Shown here one piece after another: positions 25,352 to 33,973 of a stretch of DNA of 64,000 nt. The notes under the pieces are model-generated. The model had not been told where the DNA came from. It did not search any database and saw only the letters and a list, made by a program, of their open reading frames with translations. Location of the stretch: NCBI GenBank assembly GCA_964473865.1, contig CAYYQN010000019.1:1-64000 (forward strand). The letters run 5' to 3'. Each line of letters begins with the position of its first letter. The first letter of the stretch is position 1. The DNA is from CAIMUX01 sp964473865 (GTDB taxonomy: Bacteria; Eisenbacteria; RBG-16-71-46; CAIMUX01). The position numbers and the translations under genes were made by a program.

Positions 25352-26833
25352 ATGCCAGCCTTCGTGCTCCTTGTGATGCTGGGAGTCTTCAATATGTCTT
25401 TGTCGTCGGAGCCGGTTCTGGCCCAGGTCGATGCGGCGGTCGAAGCCGAGCCCGGGCTCGAGGCGCTCCAGCAGAACGATGCGAACGAGGTCGAGACCGA
25501 TCCTCTGGTCCTCGCCAAGCTGGAGTGGTTCCAGGACCAGAAGTTCGGGCTCCTGATGCACTGGGGGACCTATTGCCAGTGGCAGATCGTGGAGAGCTGG
25601 AGCCTCTGCCCGGAGGATGAGGGCTGGTGCGAACGCCGCGGTCCGCACGCCCCCGACTACTTCGCGTACAGGCGCGCCTATGAGGACCTCAAGACCACGT
25701 TCAATCCGGTGCGATTCGATCCCGCGTCCTGGGCTGATGCCGCCCGGGATGCCGGCATGCGCTACGTCGTCTTCACCACCAAGCACCACGACGGCTTCTG
25801 CATGTTCGACACCCAGGAGACCGACTACAAGGTCACCGCGCCGGACTGTCCCTTCAGCGCGAATCCGAATCGTGACATCACCGGCGCGATCTTCTCCGCG
25901 TTTCGCTCGCGCGGATTCGGCGTCGGCGCCTACTTCTCCAAGCCCGACTGGCACCATCCGGACTACTGGTGGCCGTACTTCCCGCCGTTCGACCGCAACC
26001 CGAACTACGACCTCACGAAGCAACCGGCGAAATGGGAGTCGTTCAAGAGGTTCACGCGGAACCAGATCCGCGAGCTCATGAGCGGCTACGGGCCGGTGGA
26101 CATCCTCTGGCTGGACGGAGGCTGGGTGCAGCCGATGACGGCGACGTCGCCGCGCTGGGGCAAGACCCCGTGCAACCAGGACATTGACATGCCGGCGATC
26201 GCCGCCATGGCCCGGTCCCTGCAGCCGGGGCTCATCATCGTGGATCGCGCGGTGGAGGGACGCTACCAGAACTACCGCACGCCCGAGCACCAGGTCCCGG
26301 ACTCCACGCTCAACTATATCTGGGAGACGTGCATGCCGATGGCGACGTCCTGGAGTTACGTCTCCACCGACACCTACCGGTCGCCCCACGAGCTGATCCG
26401 GCTTCTGGTCGACATCGTGGCCAAGGGAGGGAACCTGCTCCTGAACATCGGGCCGAGTCCGGAAGGGGAGTTCGCCCCGGCGGCGCTGGACCGATTGCGC
26501 GAGCTCGGCGTCTGGATGAAGGTGAACGGCAGCGCCATCTATCGTACCCGGGCGGTCAAGCCGTACAAGGAGGGGAAGCTCTGCTACACCCGCCTTCCGG
26601 ATGGGACGATCCACGCGATCTACCTGGCGGACGAAGGGGAGACGCAGCCGCCGGAGCGCGTGACGATCCCGTCGTTCCGGCCGCGCCCGGGAAGCGCGGT
26701 GACGATGCTGGGCGTGGAGGCGCCGATGGAGTGGGGACCCGCCGGCCGCGGCTTCGTCATCCGGGTGCCGGAGGCGGCGCGGGCCCATCCTCCGTGCGCC
26801 CACGCCTGGGCGTGGCGCTTTCAGCCGGAGTGA
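25352..26833 (+). CDS. Alpha-L-fucosidase, GH29 family
   Basis: Exported retaining glycosidase that removes L-fucose from glycans. 493 residues; the only in-frame start after a TGA is ATG 25352 (ATGAGGAG upstream). Short signal peptide (PAFVLLVMLGVFNMSLSS, cleavage near VLAQ) with no basic residue. The GH29 barrel shows LEWFQDQKFGLLMHWGTY, YVVFTTKHHDGFCMFDT and the nucleophile region VDILWLDGGW (predicted nucleophile D255). GGNLLLNIGPSPEGEF is a strong GH29 signature. A C-terminal beta domain ends HAWAWRFQPE. The DUF4838 gene starts 2 nt after the stop and a GH3 gene follows, forming a three-gene glycan-degrading operon. Host mucin, algal fucan or plant fucose could be the target. Confidence 0.92.
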   Translation: MPAFVLLVMLGVFNMSLSSEPVLAQVDAAVEAEPGLEALQQNDANEVETDPLVLAKLEWFQDQKFGLLMHWGTYCQWQIVESWSLCPEDEGWCERRGPHAPDYFAYRRAYEDLKTTFNPVRFDPASWADAARDAGMRYVVFTTKHHDGFCMFDTQETDYKVTAPDCPFSANPNRDITGAIFSAFRSRGFGVGAYFSKPDWHHPDYWWPYFPPFDRNPNYDLTKQPAKWESFKRFTRNQIRELMSGYGPVDILWLDGGWVQPMTATSPRWGKTPCNQDIDMPAIAAMARSLQPGLIIVDRAVEGRYQNYRTPEHQVPDSTLNYIWETCMPMATSWSYVSTDTYRSPHELIRLLVDIVAKGGNLLLNIGPSPEGEFAPAALDRLRELGVWMKVNGSAIYRTRAVKPYKEGKLCYTRLPDGTIHAIYLADEGETQPPERVTIPSFRPRPGSAVTMLGVEAPMEWGPAGRGFVIRVPEAARAHPPCAHAWAWRFQPE

Positions 26834-26835
26834 AG

Positions 26836-29205
26836 ATGCCCGCCGGGCTCTGGAAAGTGCCGGCCGTAGTGCTGTTGGCGTGCGCCGCGTTTCTTGCCGT
26901 CCCGCAGGGTCAAGGCGCGGGCCGTGCGGGTACGGCGCCGCCGGGCGCCGCCCGCGATGACTTGGCGCTCGGGACGCCGGAACGATCCGAGCTCCGCCTC
27001 GGCGCGGCAGATGCAGGTCGGATGAGGCCCGCCGGCACAATCGAGTTGGCCCGCGACGGGCGCAGCGACTTCTCTCTCTGCGTATCGGCGGAGGAGTCGC
27101 CGGTGACCCGCGCGGCGGCGGACACCTTGCGCCGCTACCTTCACGCCGTCTGCGGAGCTCTGCTTCCCGTGACCGAGGCGTACGATCCGGCCGCGCGCCA
27201 GGTCGTCTTCGAAGTCGGCTCCAGCCGTGACCCGGAGCTGAACGTGGCTGGGCTCGGCCACGACGGCTTCCGGATCAAGACCGTCGAGGAGAGTGTCTAC
27301 CTATCGGCGAACAGCGACTACGGCATCCAGAACGCTGTCTACACCTTCCTGGAGACGTACCTTGGATGCCGGAAGTATAGCCCCGAGGTCACCGTGGTTC
27401 CCCGCCGGCCCTCCATCGTGCTACTTCCCATCGACGACACCCAGGTCCCGCCGATCACCTTCCGCATGCAGGGCTTCCACGAACCGGCCTACGACGCGTG
27501 GCACAAGCTCAACACCAACGAGGAGTTCGGTCTCTTCGTGCACACCTTCCGCAAGCTGGTGCCGCCGGAGAGATACTTCGCGGAGCATCCGGAGTACTTC
27601 TCGCTCCTGAAGGGCCGGCGAACGCCGGACGGTCAGCTCTGCCTGACCCATCCCGATGTATACCGCATCGTCGTCGAGGATCTGCGCGCGCGCATGCGGG
27701 AGAAGCCGCGGGCCACCTTCTGGTCGGTCTCGCAGAACGACACCTACGTACCGTGCGAATGCCCGGCGTGCCGGGCCCTTGATGACGCGGAGGGCTCTCC
27801 GTCCGGTTCTCTGCTGGCCTTCGTCAACCGCGTGGCCGATGCGTTCCCGGACAGGCGGATTTCGACGTTGGCCTACCAGTACTCCCGCTCCGCGCCCCGG
27901 CATCTGCGGCCCCGTCCGAACGTGAACATCATGCTCTGCAGCATCGAGTGCAACCGCAGCCGACCGATCGTGGATGATCCCCAAAGCGCCGACTTCGTGC
28001 GCGACGTCGAAAACTGGGGCCGGATCACCGACGACATCCTGCTCTGGGATTACGTGATCCAGTTCCGCAACCTCGTCAGCCCCTTTCCGAACCTCCGCGT
28101 CCTGCAGCCGAACCTCCAGTTCTTCGTGCAGAACGGGATCACTTCCGTGTTCGAGCAGGGGCTGGGCGAGTTGCACGGCGAGTTCGCCGAGCTGCGGGGA
28201 TACCTGATCGCCAAGCTGCTTTGGAATCCCAATGCCGACGTGGACTCCCTCCTCACCGACTTCCTGACGGGCTTCTACGGCGACGCGGCACCGTTCCTCC
28301 GCCGGTACATCGACACCATGCACGATGCCTTGGAGGCTTCGGGCGAACCACTCGACATCTACGGCTACCCTTGGCCTTCCCCGAACGGATACCTGGCGTC
28401 GGCGCGTATGGAGGAGTACCGGCGCTGCTTCGATTCTGCGGAAGCGGCGGTGGCCGCCGATGCGGAGCTTCTGGCCCGCGTGCAGACGGCGCGCCTGCCG
28501 ATCCAGTTCGCCGAGCTGGAGCAGGCCAAGGTGATCGGGATGGGGGAGGGGGGCGCGTTCGAGACGGGCGCGGGTGGCCCGCCCGTGGTGCGGCCCGAAA
28601 TCGAGCGGCTCCTGTCGACCTTTGCCGAACGGTGCCGGCGGGCGGGGATTCCCCGCCTCTGGGAGCACGGGACGTCTCCCGACGCGTACGAGGCCGCGAC
28701 CCGGCGCTTCTTCGCCGAGAGCGTGGCGCTCCACCTGGCGCGCGGCTGTCGGGTCGTCCTGGGCCGCCCCGCGAGCCCGAAGTATCGCGGCGGGGACGAG
28801 TCGGCGTTGACCGACGGGCTCAAGGGCTGGGACGACTATCACACCCACTGGCTGGGCTTCGAAGGAGAAGACCTGGAAGCGACGATCGACCTCGGATCGG
28901 TGCGGTCCGTGTCGCGGGTGGACACCGACTTCCTGCAGGACATCAACTCGTGGGTCTTCATGCCGCTCACCGTGAGCTGTCTGATCTCGACCGACGGCCG
29001 GGACTTCCATCCGATCGGCGAGCTGCAAAACAGCGTGCCGGCCGAGAAGTGGGGTCCCATCATCGCGCCCTTCGACTTCCGCTGCGAACCGACGGAAGTC
29101 CGGTTTGTGCGGGTGAAGGCGGCCAGCATGAAGACCTGCCCGGCGTGGCACAAAGGGTCCGGAGGGCCGTCGTGGATCTTCATCGATGAGATCACGGTCT
29201 GGTAG
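26836..29205 (+). CDS. DUF4838 protein with C-terminal discoidin (F5/8C) domain
   Basis: 789-residue exported protein. Signal peptide about 1-28 (MPAGLWKVPAVVLLACAAFL). Residues about 65-190 resemble the N-terminal alpha/beta module found before GH67/GH20-type barrels (SPVTRAAADTLRRYLHAVCG, DGFRIKTVEESVYLSANSDYG). About 200-480 is the DUF4838 barrel (FWSVSQNDTYVPCECPACR, EQGLGELHGEFAELRGYLIAKLLWNPNADVD quoted in parts). About 650-789 is discoidin-like (ATIDLGSVRSVSRVDTDFLQ, VRFVRVKAAS). Activity of DUF4838 is not established; a glycoside hydrolase role is likely. It sits between GH29 and GH3, starting 2 nt after the fucosidase stop. Confidence 0.85.
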   Translation: MPAGLWKVPAVVLLACAAFLAVPQGQGAGRAGTAPPGAARDDLALGTPERSELRLGAADAGRMRPAGTIELARDGRSDFSLCVSAEESPVTRAAADTLRRYLHAVCGALLPVTEAYDPAARQVVFEVGSSRDPELNVAGLGHDGFRIKTVEESVYLSANSDYGIQNAVYTFLETYLGCRKYSPEVTVVPRRPSIVLLPIDDTQVPPITFRMQGFHEPAYDAWHKLNTNEEFGLFVHTFRKLVPPERYFAEHPEYFSLLKGRRTPDGQLCLTHPDVYRIVVEDLRARMREKPRATFWSVSQNDTYVPCECPACRALDDAEGSPSGSLLAFVNRVADAFPDRRISTLAYQYSRSAPRHLRPRPNVNIMLCSIECNRSRPIVDDPQSADFVRDVENWGRITDDILLWDYVIQFRNLVSPFPNLRVLQPNLQFFVQNGITSVFEQGLGELHGEFAELRGYLIAKLLWNPNADVDSLLTDFLTGFYGDAAPFLRRYIDTMHDALEASGEPLDIYGYPWPSPNGYLASARMEEYRRCFDSAEAAVAADAELLARVQTARLPIQFAELEQAKVIGMGEGGAFETGAGGPPVVRPEIERLLSTFAERCRRAGIPRLWEHGTSPDAYEAATRRFFAESVALHLARGCRVVLGRPASPKYRGGDESALTDGLKGWDDYHTHWLGFEGEDLEATIDLGSVRSVSRVDTDFLQDINSWVFMPLTVSCLISTDGRDFHPIGELQNSVPAEKWGPIIAPFDFRCEPTEVRFVRVKAASMKTCPAWHKGSGGPSWIFIDEITVW

Positions 29206-29215
29206 GAGGGGGACG

Positions 29216-31999
29216 TTGAGGGATTTCCGGCGGCTCGCAGGCGCATGGGCCAGAGTTCGGGAGGGCGCGACGGCAAGGGGCCTGGCCGTGGTGACGGCGA
29301 TGGTCCTGGCGTCGGGAGCCTGTTCCGCCGCCCAGCCGTACAGGGACGCCCGTCTGCCGGTGGAGGCGCGCGTGTCGGACCTGCTCGAGCGCATGACGCC
29401 GGAGGAGAAGTTCTGGCAGCTCTTCATGCTTGCCGGAAGCCTCGAGGACGGGCCGCGGAAATACACCCATGGCGCATTCGGCTTCCAGATCGGACCGGAC
29501 GCCGGCGGCGGGGATGCGGCGGCTTATGTCGACAGCATCCAGCGTCACTTCGTGAACGAGACCCGGTTGGGGATTCCGATCATCGCGTTCGCCGAGGCGC
29601 TGCACGGCCTCGTCCGCGGCGGCGCCACGGCATTTCCCCAGTCGATCGGGCTGGCGGCAACGTTCGACACCTCCCTTGTCCGCGAGGTCTCGGCTCAGAT
29701 CGCGCGGGAGTGCCGGGCGTCCGGGATCCGCATGGTCCTCTCTCCGGTGGTCAACATCGCGAGCGACGTGCGCTGGGGGCGCGTGGAGGAGACCTACGGC
29801 GAGGACCCGTACCTCGCGTCCGCGATGGGCGTGGCGTTCGTGTCGGAATTCGAGCGGCGGGGGATCGTGACGACCCCGAAGCACTGCATCGCCAACGCGG
29901 GCGAGGGCGGGAGGGACAGCTATCCGATCCATGTCAGCGAACGGCTGCTCCGGGAGATCTACCTGCCGCCGTTCGCGGCCTGTATCGCGCGCGGCGGCTC
30001 GCGCGCGGTCATGGCGGCCTACAACTCGCTCGACGGCACGCCCTGCTCCGCCAGCGCGGAGCTCAACAATCACCTGCTGCGGGAGGATCTGGGGTTCACC
30101 GGCGTCGTGATCTCCGATGCCGGCGGCGTTGGCGGCGCCAACGTGCTCCACTTCACCGCCGCCGATTACGCCGAGGCCGCAGCGAAGGCGCTCTCCGGAG
30201 GTCTGGACGTGATCTTCCAGACCTCCTTCGACCACGCCTCGCTGTTTCGGCCGCCATTTCTGGATGGGCGGATCGCGCCGGAAGTGATCGACCGGGCGGT
30301 GGCCCGGGTGCTGCGGCTCAAGTTCGAGCTGGGCCTCTTCGACCATCCCTATGCCGGCAGCGCCGGGGCGGGGGAGGCCGCTCCGTCCGGCGAGCTCTCC
30401 CGGGCGCTGGCCCGTCGGGCGGCGCAAAGCTCGCTGGTCCTGTTGAAGAATGAGCGGAGGACTCTCCCCCTCCGCACCGATCTGGAGACACTGGTCGTGC
30501 TGGGACCGGATGCCGCGGAAGCCCGACTGGGCGGCTACAGCCGGCCCGCCGGCCGCGAGGTCAGCATCCTCGAAGGAATCCAGAGCCGGCTCGGATCCGG
30601 GCGCGTGCGCCATGCCCGAGGCTGCAGCCGAGTGGCGGCGGAGTACGAGACGGTACCCGCGGAGTACCTCTCCTGGACTCGCGGCGACAGCGTGGGTCCG
30701 GGTCTGCTCGGCGCCTACTTCGACAACATCACCCTTTCCGGCGAACCGGTGCTCACCCGAGTGGACCCGCGGCTGCAGTTCCAGTGGACCCTGTTCTCAC
30801 CGGACCCGGAGCGGCTGCCGTACGATTTCTACTCGGTGCGCTGGACGGGACGCTTGCGCGGGCCCGCCGACGGCCCGGTACGGATCGGCATCGAGGGAAA
30901 CGACGGCTATCGGCTCTACCTCGACGGCGTGTCCGTCATCGACAACTGGCGCAAGGTCACCTGCCGGAGCGTCCTCGCCGATTTCACCTTCCAGCGGGAC
31001 CGACTCTATGACCTGCGCGTGGAATACTTCGAGCCGACGGGAAACGCCCGGCTGCGGCTGGTCTGGGATCAAGGTCCGGCGTCGCCAGGGGGCATGCCGC
31101 CGCCCGCGGGGCAACCGAGGGGCGAGGACTCGTCGGCGGGCGGGGGATCGGCCGTGGGTTCGGGACGCGCGGGGAACGGGAACGCCGCGTTGGACGCAGA
31201 CGCAGAGATGGATGCCGCGGTCCGTCTGGCGGCGCAGGGAGACGCGGTGGTAGTCGTGGCCGGAATCGAGGAGGGAGAGTTTCGGGACCGCGCATTCCTC
31301 GCCCTTCCCGGGCGGCAGGAGGAGCTGATCCAGCGCGTCGCCGCGATCGGCAAGCCGGTGGTGGTCGTGCTGGTCGGCGGCAGCGCGGTGACGATGCGCC
31401 GATGGTTGGATTCGGTGCCGGCGGTGCTGGCGGTCTGGTATCCCGGAGAGGCCGGCGGCGAGGCCGTGGCCGACGCGTTGTTCGGAGACTGCAACCCGGC
31501 GGGCCGCCTGCCCATCACCTTCCCGGTGGCCGAGGGGCAGCTGCCCCTCGTGTACAACCACAAACCCACCGGGCGCGGCGACGACTACCTCGACTTGACC
31601 GGCCAGCCGCTCTTTCCGTTTGGACACGGGTTGAGCTACACGACCTTTGCCTACAGCGATCTGGAGCTCGGCAAGTGCAGCCTCGCGCCCGGCGACTCGA
31701 CCACGATCCGTTGCCGGGTGCGGAACACCGGCGAAGTCGCGGGGGAGGAGGTGGTGCAGCTCTACGTGCGGGACGAGTTCGCCTCGGTGGCCCGGCCGGT
31801 CATGGAGTTGAAGGGGTTCCGCCGGGTGCGGCTGGAGCCGAAGGAAACGCGCACGGTAGAGTTCGCAATTACGCCGGCGATGCTGTCCTTTCCGGGGCCG
31901 GACCTGACGCCGGTGGTGGAGCCCGGGCGGGTGCGCCTCATGATCGGCGCGTCGTCGAAGGAGATCCGCTTGCGCGGCACGCTGCTGATTACGGAGTAG
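29216..31999 (+). CDS. Glycoside hydrolase family 3 enzyme with PA14 domain
   Basis: Exported beta-glycosidase (glucosidase, xylosidase or similar) of 927 residues. I chose TTG 29216 with GGAGGGGG just upstream; ATG 29186 is in frame but overlaps the previous gene by 20 nt. The hydrophobic signal ends LASGAC, which could be a lipobox. The GH3 N-terminal barrel includes KHCIANAGEGGRDSYPIHVS and GVVISDAGGV (predicted nucleophile D301). The alpha/beta sandwich is interrupted by a PA14 module (about 495-630, LLGAYFDNITLSGEPV, GNDGYRLYLDGVSVIDNWRK). A Gly-rich linker, the second half (ERLPITFP-like GRLPITFPVAEGQLPLVYNH) and a fibronectin-III-like tail follow. It is the last gene of the GH29-DUF4838-GH3 operon. 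Confidence 0.92.
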   Translation: MRDFRRLAGAWARVREGATARGLAVVTAMVLASGACSAAQPYRDARLPVEARVSDLLERMTPEEKFWQLFMLAGSLEDGPRKYTHGAFGFQIGPDAGGGDAAAYVDSIQRHFVNETRLGIPIIAFAEALHGLVRGGATAFPQSIGLAATFDTSLVREVSAQIARECRASGIRMVLSPVVNIASDVRWGRVEETYGEDPYLASAMGVAFVSEFERRGIVTTPKHCIANAGEGGRDSYPIHVSERLLREIYLPPFAACIARGGSRAVMAAYNSLDGTPCSASAELNNHLLREDLGFTGVVISDAGGVGGANVLHFTAADYAEAAAKALSGGLDVIFQTSFDHASLFRPPFLDGRIAPEVIDRAVARVLRLKFELGLFDHPYAGSAGAGEAAPSGELSRALARRAAQSSLVLLKNERRTLPLRTDLETLVVLGPDAAEARLGGYSRPAGREVSILEGIQSRLGSGRVRHARGCSRVAAEYETVPAEYLSWTRGDSVGPGLLGAYFDNITLSGEPVLTRVDPRLQFQWTLFSPDPERLPYDFYSVRWTGRLRGPADGPVRIGIEGNDGYRLYLDGVSVIDNWRKVTCRSVLADFTFQRDRLYDLRVEYFEPTGNARLRLVWDQGPASPGGMPPPAGQPRGEDSSAGGGSAVGSGRAGNGNAALDADAEMDAAVRLAAQGDAVVVVAGIEEGEFRDRAFLALPGRQEELIQRVAAIGKPVVVVLVGGSAVTMRRWLDSVPAVLAVWYPGEAGGEAVADALFGDCNPAGRLPITFPVAEGQLPLVYNHKPTGRGDDYLDLTGQPLFPFGHGLSYTTFAYSDLELGKCSLAPGDSTTIRCRVRNTGEVAGEEVVQLYVRDEFASVARPVMELKGFRRVRLEPKETRTVEFAITPAMLSFPGPDLTPVVEPGRVRLMIGASSKEIRLRGTLLITE

Positions 32000-32001
32000 C
32001 G

Positions 32002-32021
32002 CCCGTCGTTGCGCGGACGGG
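32002..32021 (+). terminator. Weak hairpin after the glycosidase operon
   Basis: CCCGTC (32002-32007) pairs with GACGGG (32016-32021) over an 8-nt loop, 3 nt after the GH3 stop. It lies in the 80-nt gap to the convergent gene. The stem is short and has no T-run, so function is doubtful. Confidence 0.3.
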
Positions 32022-32079
32022 AGTCGGGCCCTGGAGGGAGTCACGGGGATTCTCAGCACGGCTGCCGCCCGGCCGTCGG

Positions 32080-33792
32080 TTAGAAGTCCGTGCTCAACTC
32101 CCGGTACGTGCCGACGATCTCCTCCGCCGAGCTGGCGAAGGAGCGGGCGTTGGTCCGATCTGAGATCTCCGCCAGCAGATCCTGGTCCGCGTCCGGGCCG
32201 TAGGCGATGGTGTAGAGCTTCGGGACATCGTAGTCCTCGCCGACCGGGAGAGCATCCAGAAGCTCGGTTCGGCTCAGGCGGCTCGCGGTGTCCGGGCCGC
32301 CGGCAAGCAGGATCGCGCAGTAGCGTCTGGCGGATCCGGCGCGCTGGAGGTCCTGGAGTGTGCGGTAGCTGTTGAACGCCGCATCGTAGAGCGCGGAGTT
32401 CCCGCCGGCGACGACCCCCTGCACCATCGCCACGGCCCGCTCGCTCACCTCGCTGACCGCGGCCAGGGGGACGAGTTCCGTAATCTCCCGGTTGTACACG
32501 AGGACGGAGATCTGGTCGCGCGGCCGCAAGGCGCGGATGAACTCCGTCGCCCCGCGTTTCGCGCTTTCCATCGAGGTTTGCTTCATGCCGTCGGATCGAT
32601 CCAGCATCAAGACCACGGTCGCCGGAGCCTTTACTTCTTCCCAGAGACTCCGGATCTCCTGCAGGACGTCCTGCGCCGGCACCTGGAAGGCCCGGCTGGT
32701 ATTGACCGCGATCCGCACGCCGTGCTCGTCATCGAACGGACTGGTGAGCGGCAAATCGGCCCGAATCGGGCGCAGGCCAAGCTGCATGGCGGTGGTCTGC
32801 GCGTCGCGACCGAGCAGGAATGCCAGGAACGCCTGGGCCGCCGCGCGCCTTTCCGGAGTGACCCAACGCTCGGTGAGGATGGCGGTGGGGTGGCGCGTCC
32901 AGAAGTTGCCCTCGCGGGGATAGATCGCCACCAGCTTGAACGGGCGGTTCCCGTGTTTCTGATTGCTTTCGATGATGGTGTTCTCGTACTGGACGGCTCC
33001 GGCGAGATAGCTCGGCCCCTTGTTGTGCATCTGGTCATCGATCCAGCTGTTGGAGAGACCGTAGTGAACGACCGCGCCCTCGAATTCCTGCAGGAATCTG
33101 ATGACGTCGGGTGCGCGGAGATCCGGAGCCGTAATCCCGCCGGTTGTGCCGAGGATGGCGTAGATCTCGGAGACAATGGCCAGGAATCCGGAGTTGGCGT
33201 CGGGGTGCGCATGGCCCCATCGGAACTTCCCCCACTCCGGATGGCCGTAGTCGGCCCATCCACCCGGGGCGGATGCGAGCTCGGCGATATCGAGCCAGCC
33301 GAGCGGCTTCTCGGGGTGGCCGAGGGCGCGCGCCATCGGTTCCCACATGGTGATGACAAGCGGTATGTTCACGAGCGGTTCGTAGGACTCGAAGAGCCGG
33401 CCGGAGCGCGTGTTCCTCCAGTGGGCCGCGGCGAGCTCCAGCCACGATTCGTCGCCCGGAGACCAGAGATCGGGCTGGATCTTCCCGGCCTTGAGCTGGT
33501 CGAGCTGCTCCCCGGAGTTACCGTGGATCACCTTCACCCGGACCGCCTTGCGGCCGACCCGCTTCCCGGAGGTGTTGAACTGGGCGACCATCTGGTCGAT
33601 CCAGGTCTTCTTGGCGCTCGAGCTCAAGAAGAGGACATCCACGGTGCCCTCAGTCGCGACGACCTCGGGACTGCCGGTTGCGGGCCGCCGCGCGGTCGAG
33701 GCGGTTCCAGCGCGGTAGAACCCGTACGCGCAGACGCCCGCGGCCGCGAGCAGCACGAGCACCCAGAAGAACGGCTTCGGCCTGGAAACCAT
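32080..33792 (-). CDS. Membrane-anchored chimera: solute-binding domain plus von Willebrand A domain
   Basis: 570 residues. One N-terminal TM anchor (about 7-28, FFWVLVLLAAAGVCAYGFY), then a type II periplasmic-binding fold resembling molybdate/sulfate-type solute-binding proteins (DVLFLSSSAKKTWIDQMVAQ, KIQPDLWSPGDESWLELA, PLVITMWEPMARALG, FWTRHPTAILTERWV). The C-terminal third is a VWA domain (about 395-570) with a MIDAS-like DRSDG and GNSALYDA. This domain pair is known in families annotated as substrate-binding and VWA-domain proteins; the ligand is unknown. No permease or ATPase genes flank it, so it may be a sensor or scaffold rather than a transporter part. Confidence 0.82.
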   Translation of the reverse strand: MVSRPKPFFWVLVLLAAAGVCAYGFYRAGTASTARRPATGSPEVVATEGTVDVLFLSSSAKKTWIDQMVAQFNTSGKRVGRKAVRVKVIHGNSGEQLDQLKAGKIQPDLWSPGDESWLELAAAHWRNTRSGRLFESYEPLVNIPLVITMWEPMARALGHPEKPLGWLDIAELASAPGGWADYGHPEWGKFRWGHAHPDANSGFLAIVSEIYAILGTTGGITAPDLRAPDVIRFLQEFEGAVVHYGLSNSWIDDQMHNKGPSYLAGAVQYENTIIESNQKHGNRPFKLVAIYPREGNFWTRHPTAILTERWVTPERRAAAQAFLAFLLGRDAQTTAMQLGLRPIRADLPLTSPFDDEHGVRIAVNTSRAFQVPAQDVLQEIRSLWEEVKAPATVVLMLDRSDGMKQTSMESAKRGATEFIRALRPRDQISVLVYNREITELVPLAAVSEVSERAVAMVQGVVAGGNSALYDAAFNSYRTLQDLQRAGSARRYCAILLAGGPDTASRLSRTELLDALPVGEDYDVPKLYTIAYGPDADQDLLAEISDRTNARSFASSAEEIVGTYRELSTDF

Positions 33793-33973
33793 GGCGTATC
33801 CTCCTGGCGCGGGTTGGCGATCAGAGTCTCCCGGGCCCCACAGTCCAGTGCGAGTAGCCGGGCCGGAGTCTGGCCGAGCCGTCGGCCGGATACAAGGGCA
33901 TTTCCCGGACGCGGGATGTCCTTCGGCCGGTGTAGAACTCGGCCGGCCGCGCTCGACCGGGCTTTCCAGCCGG

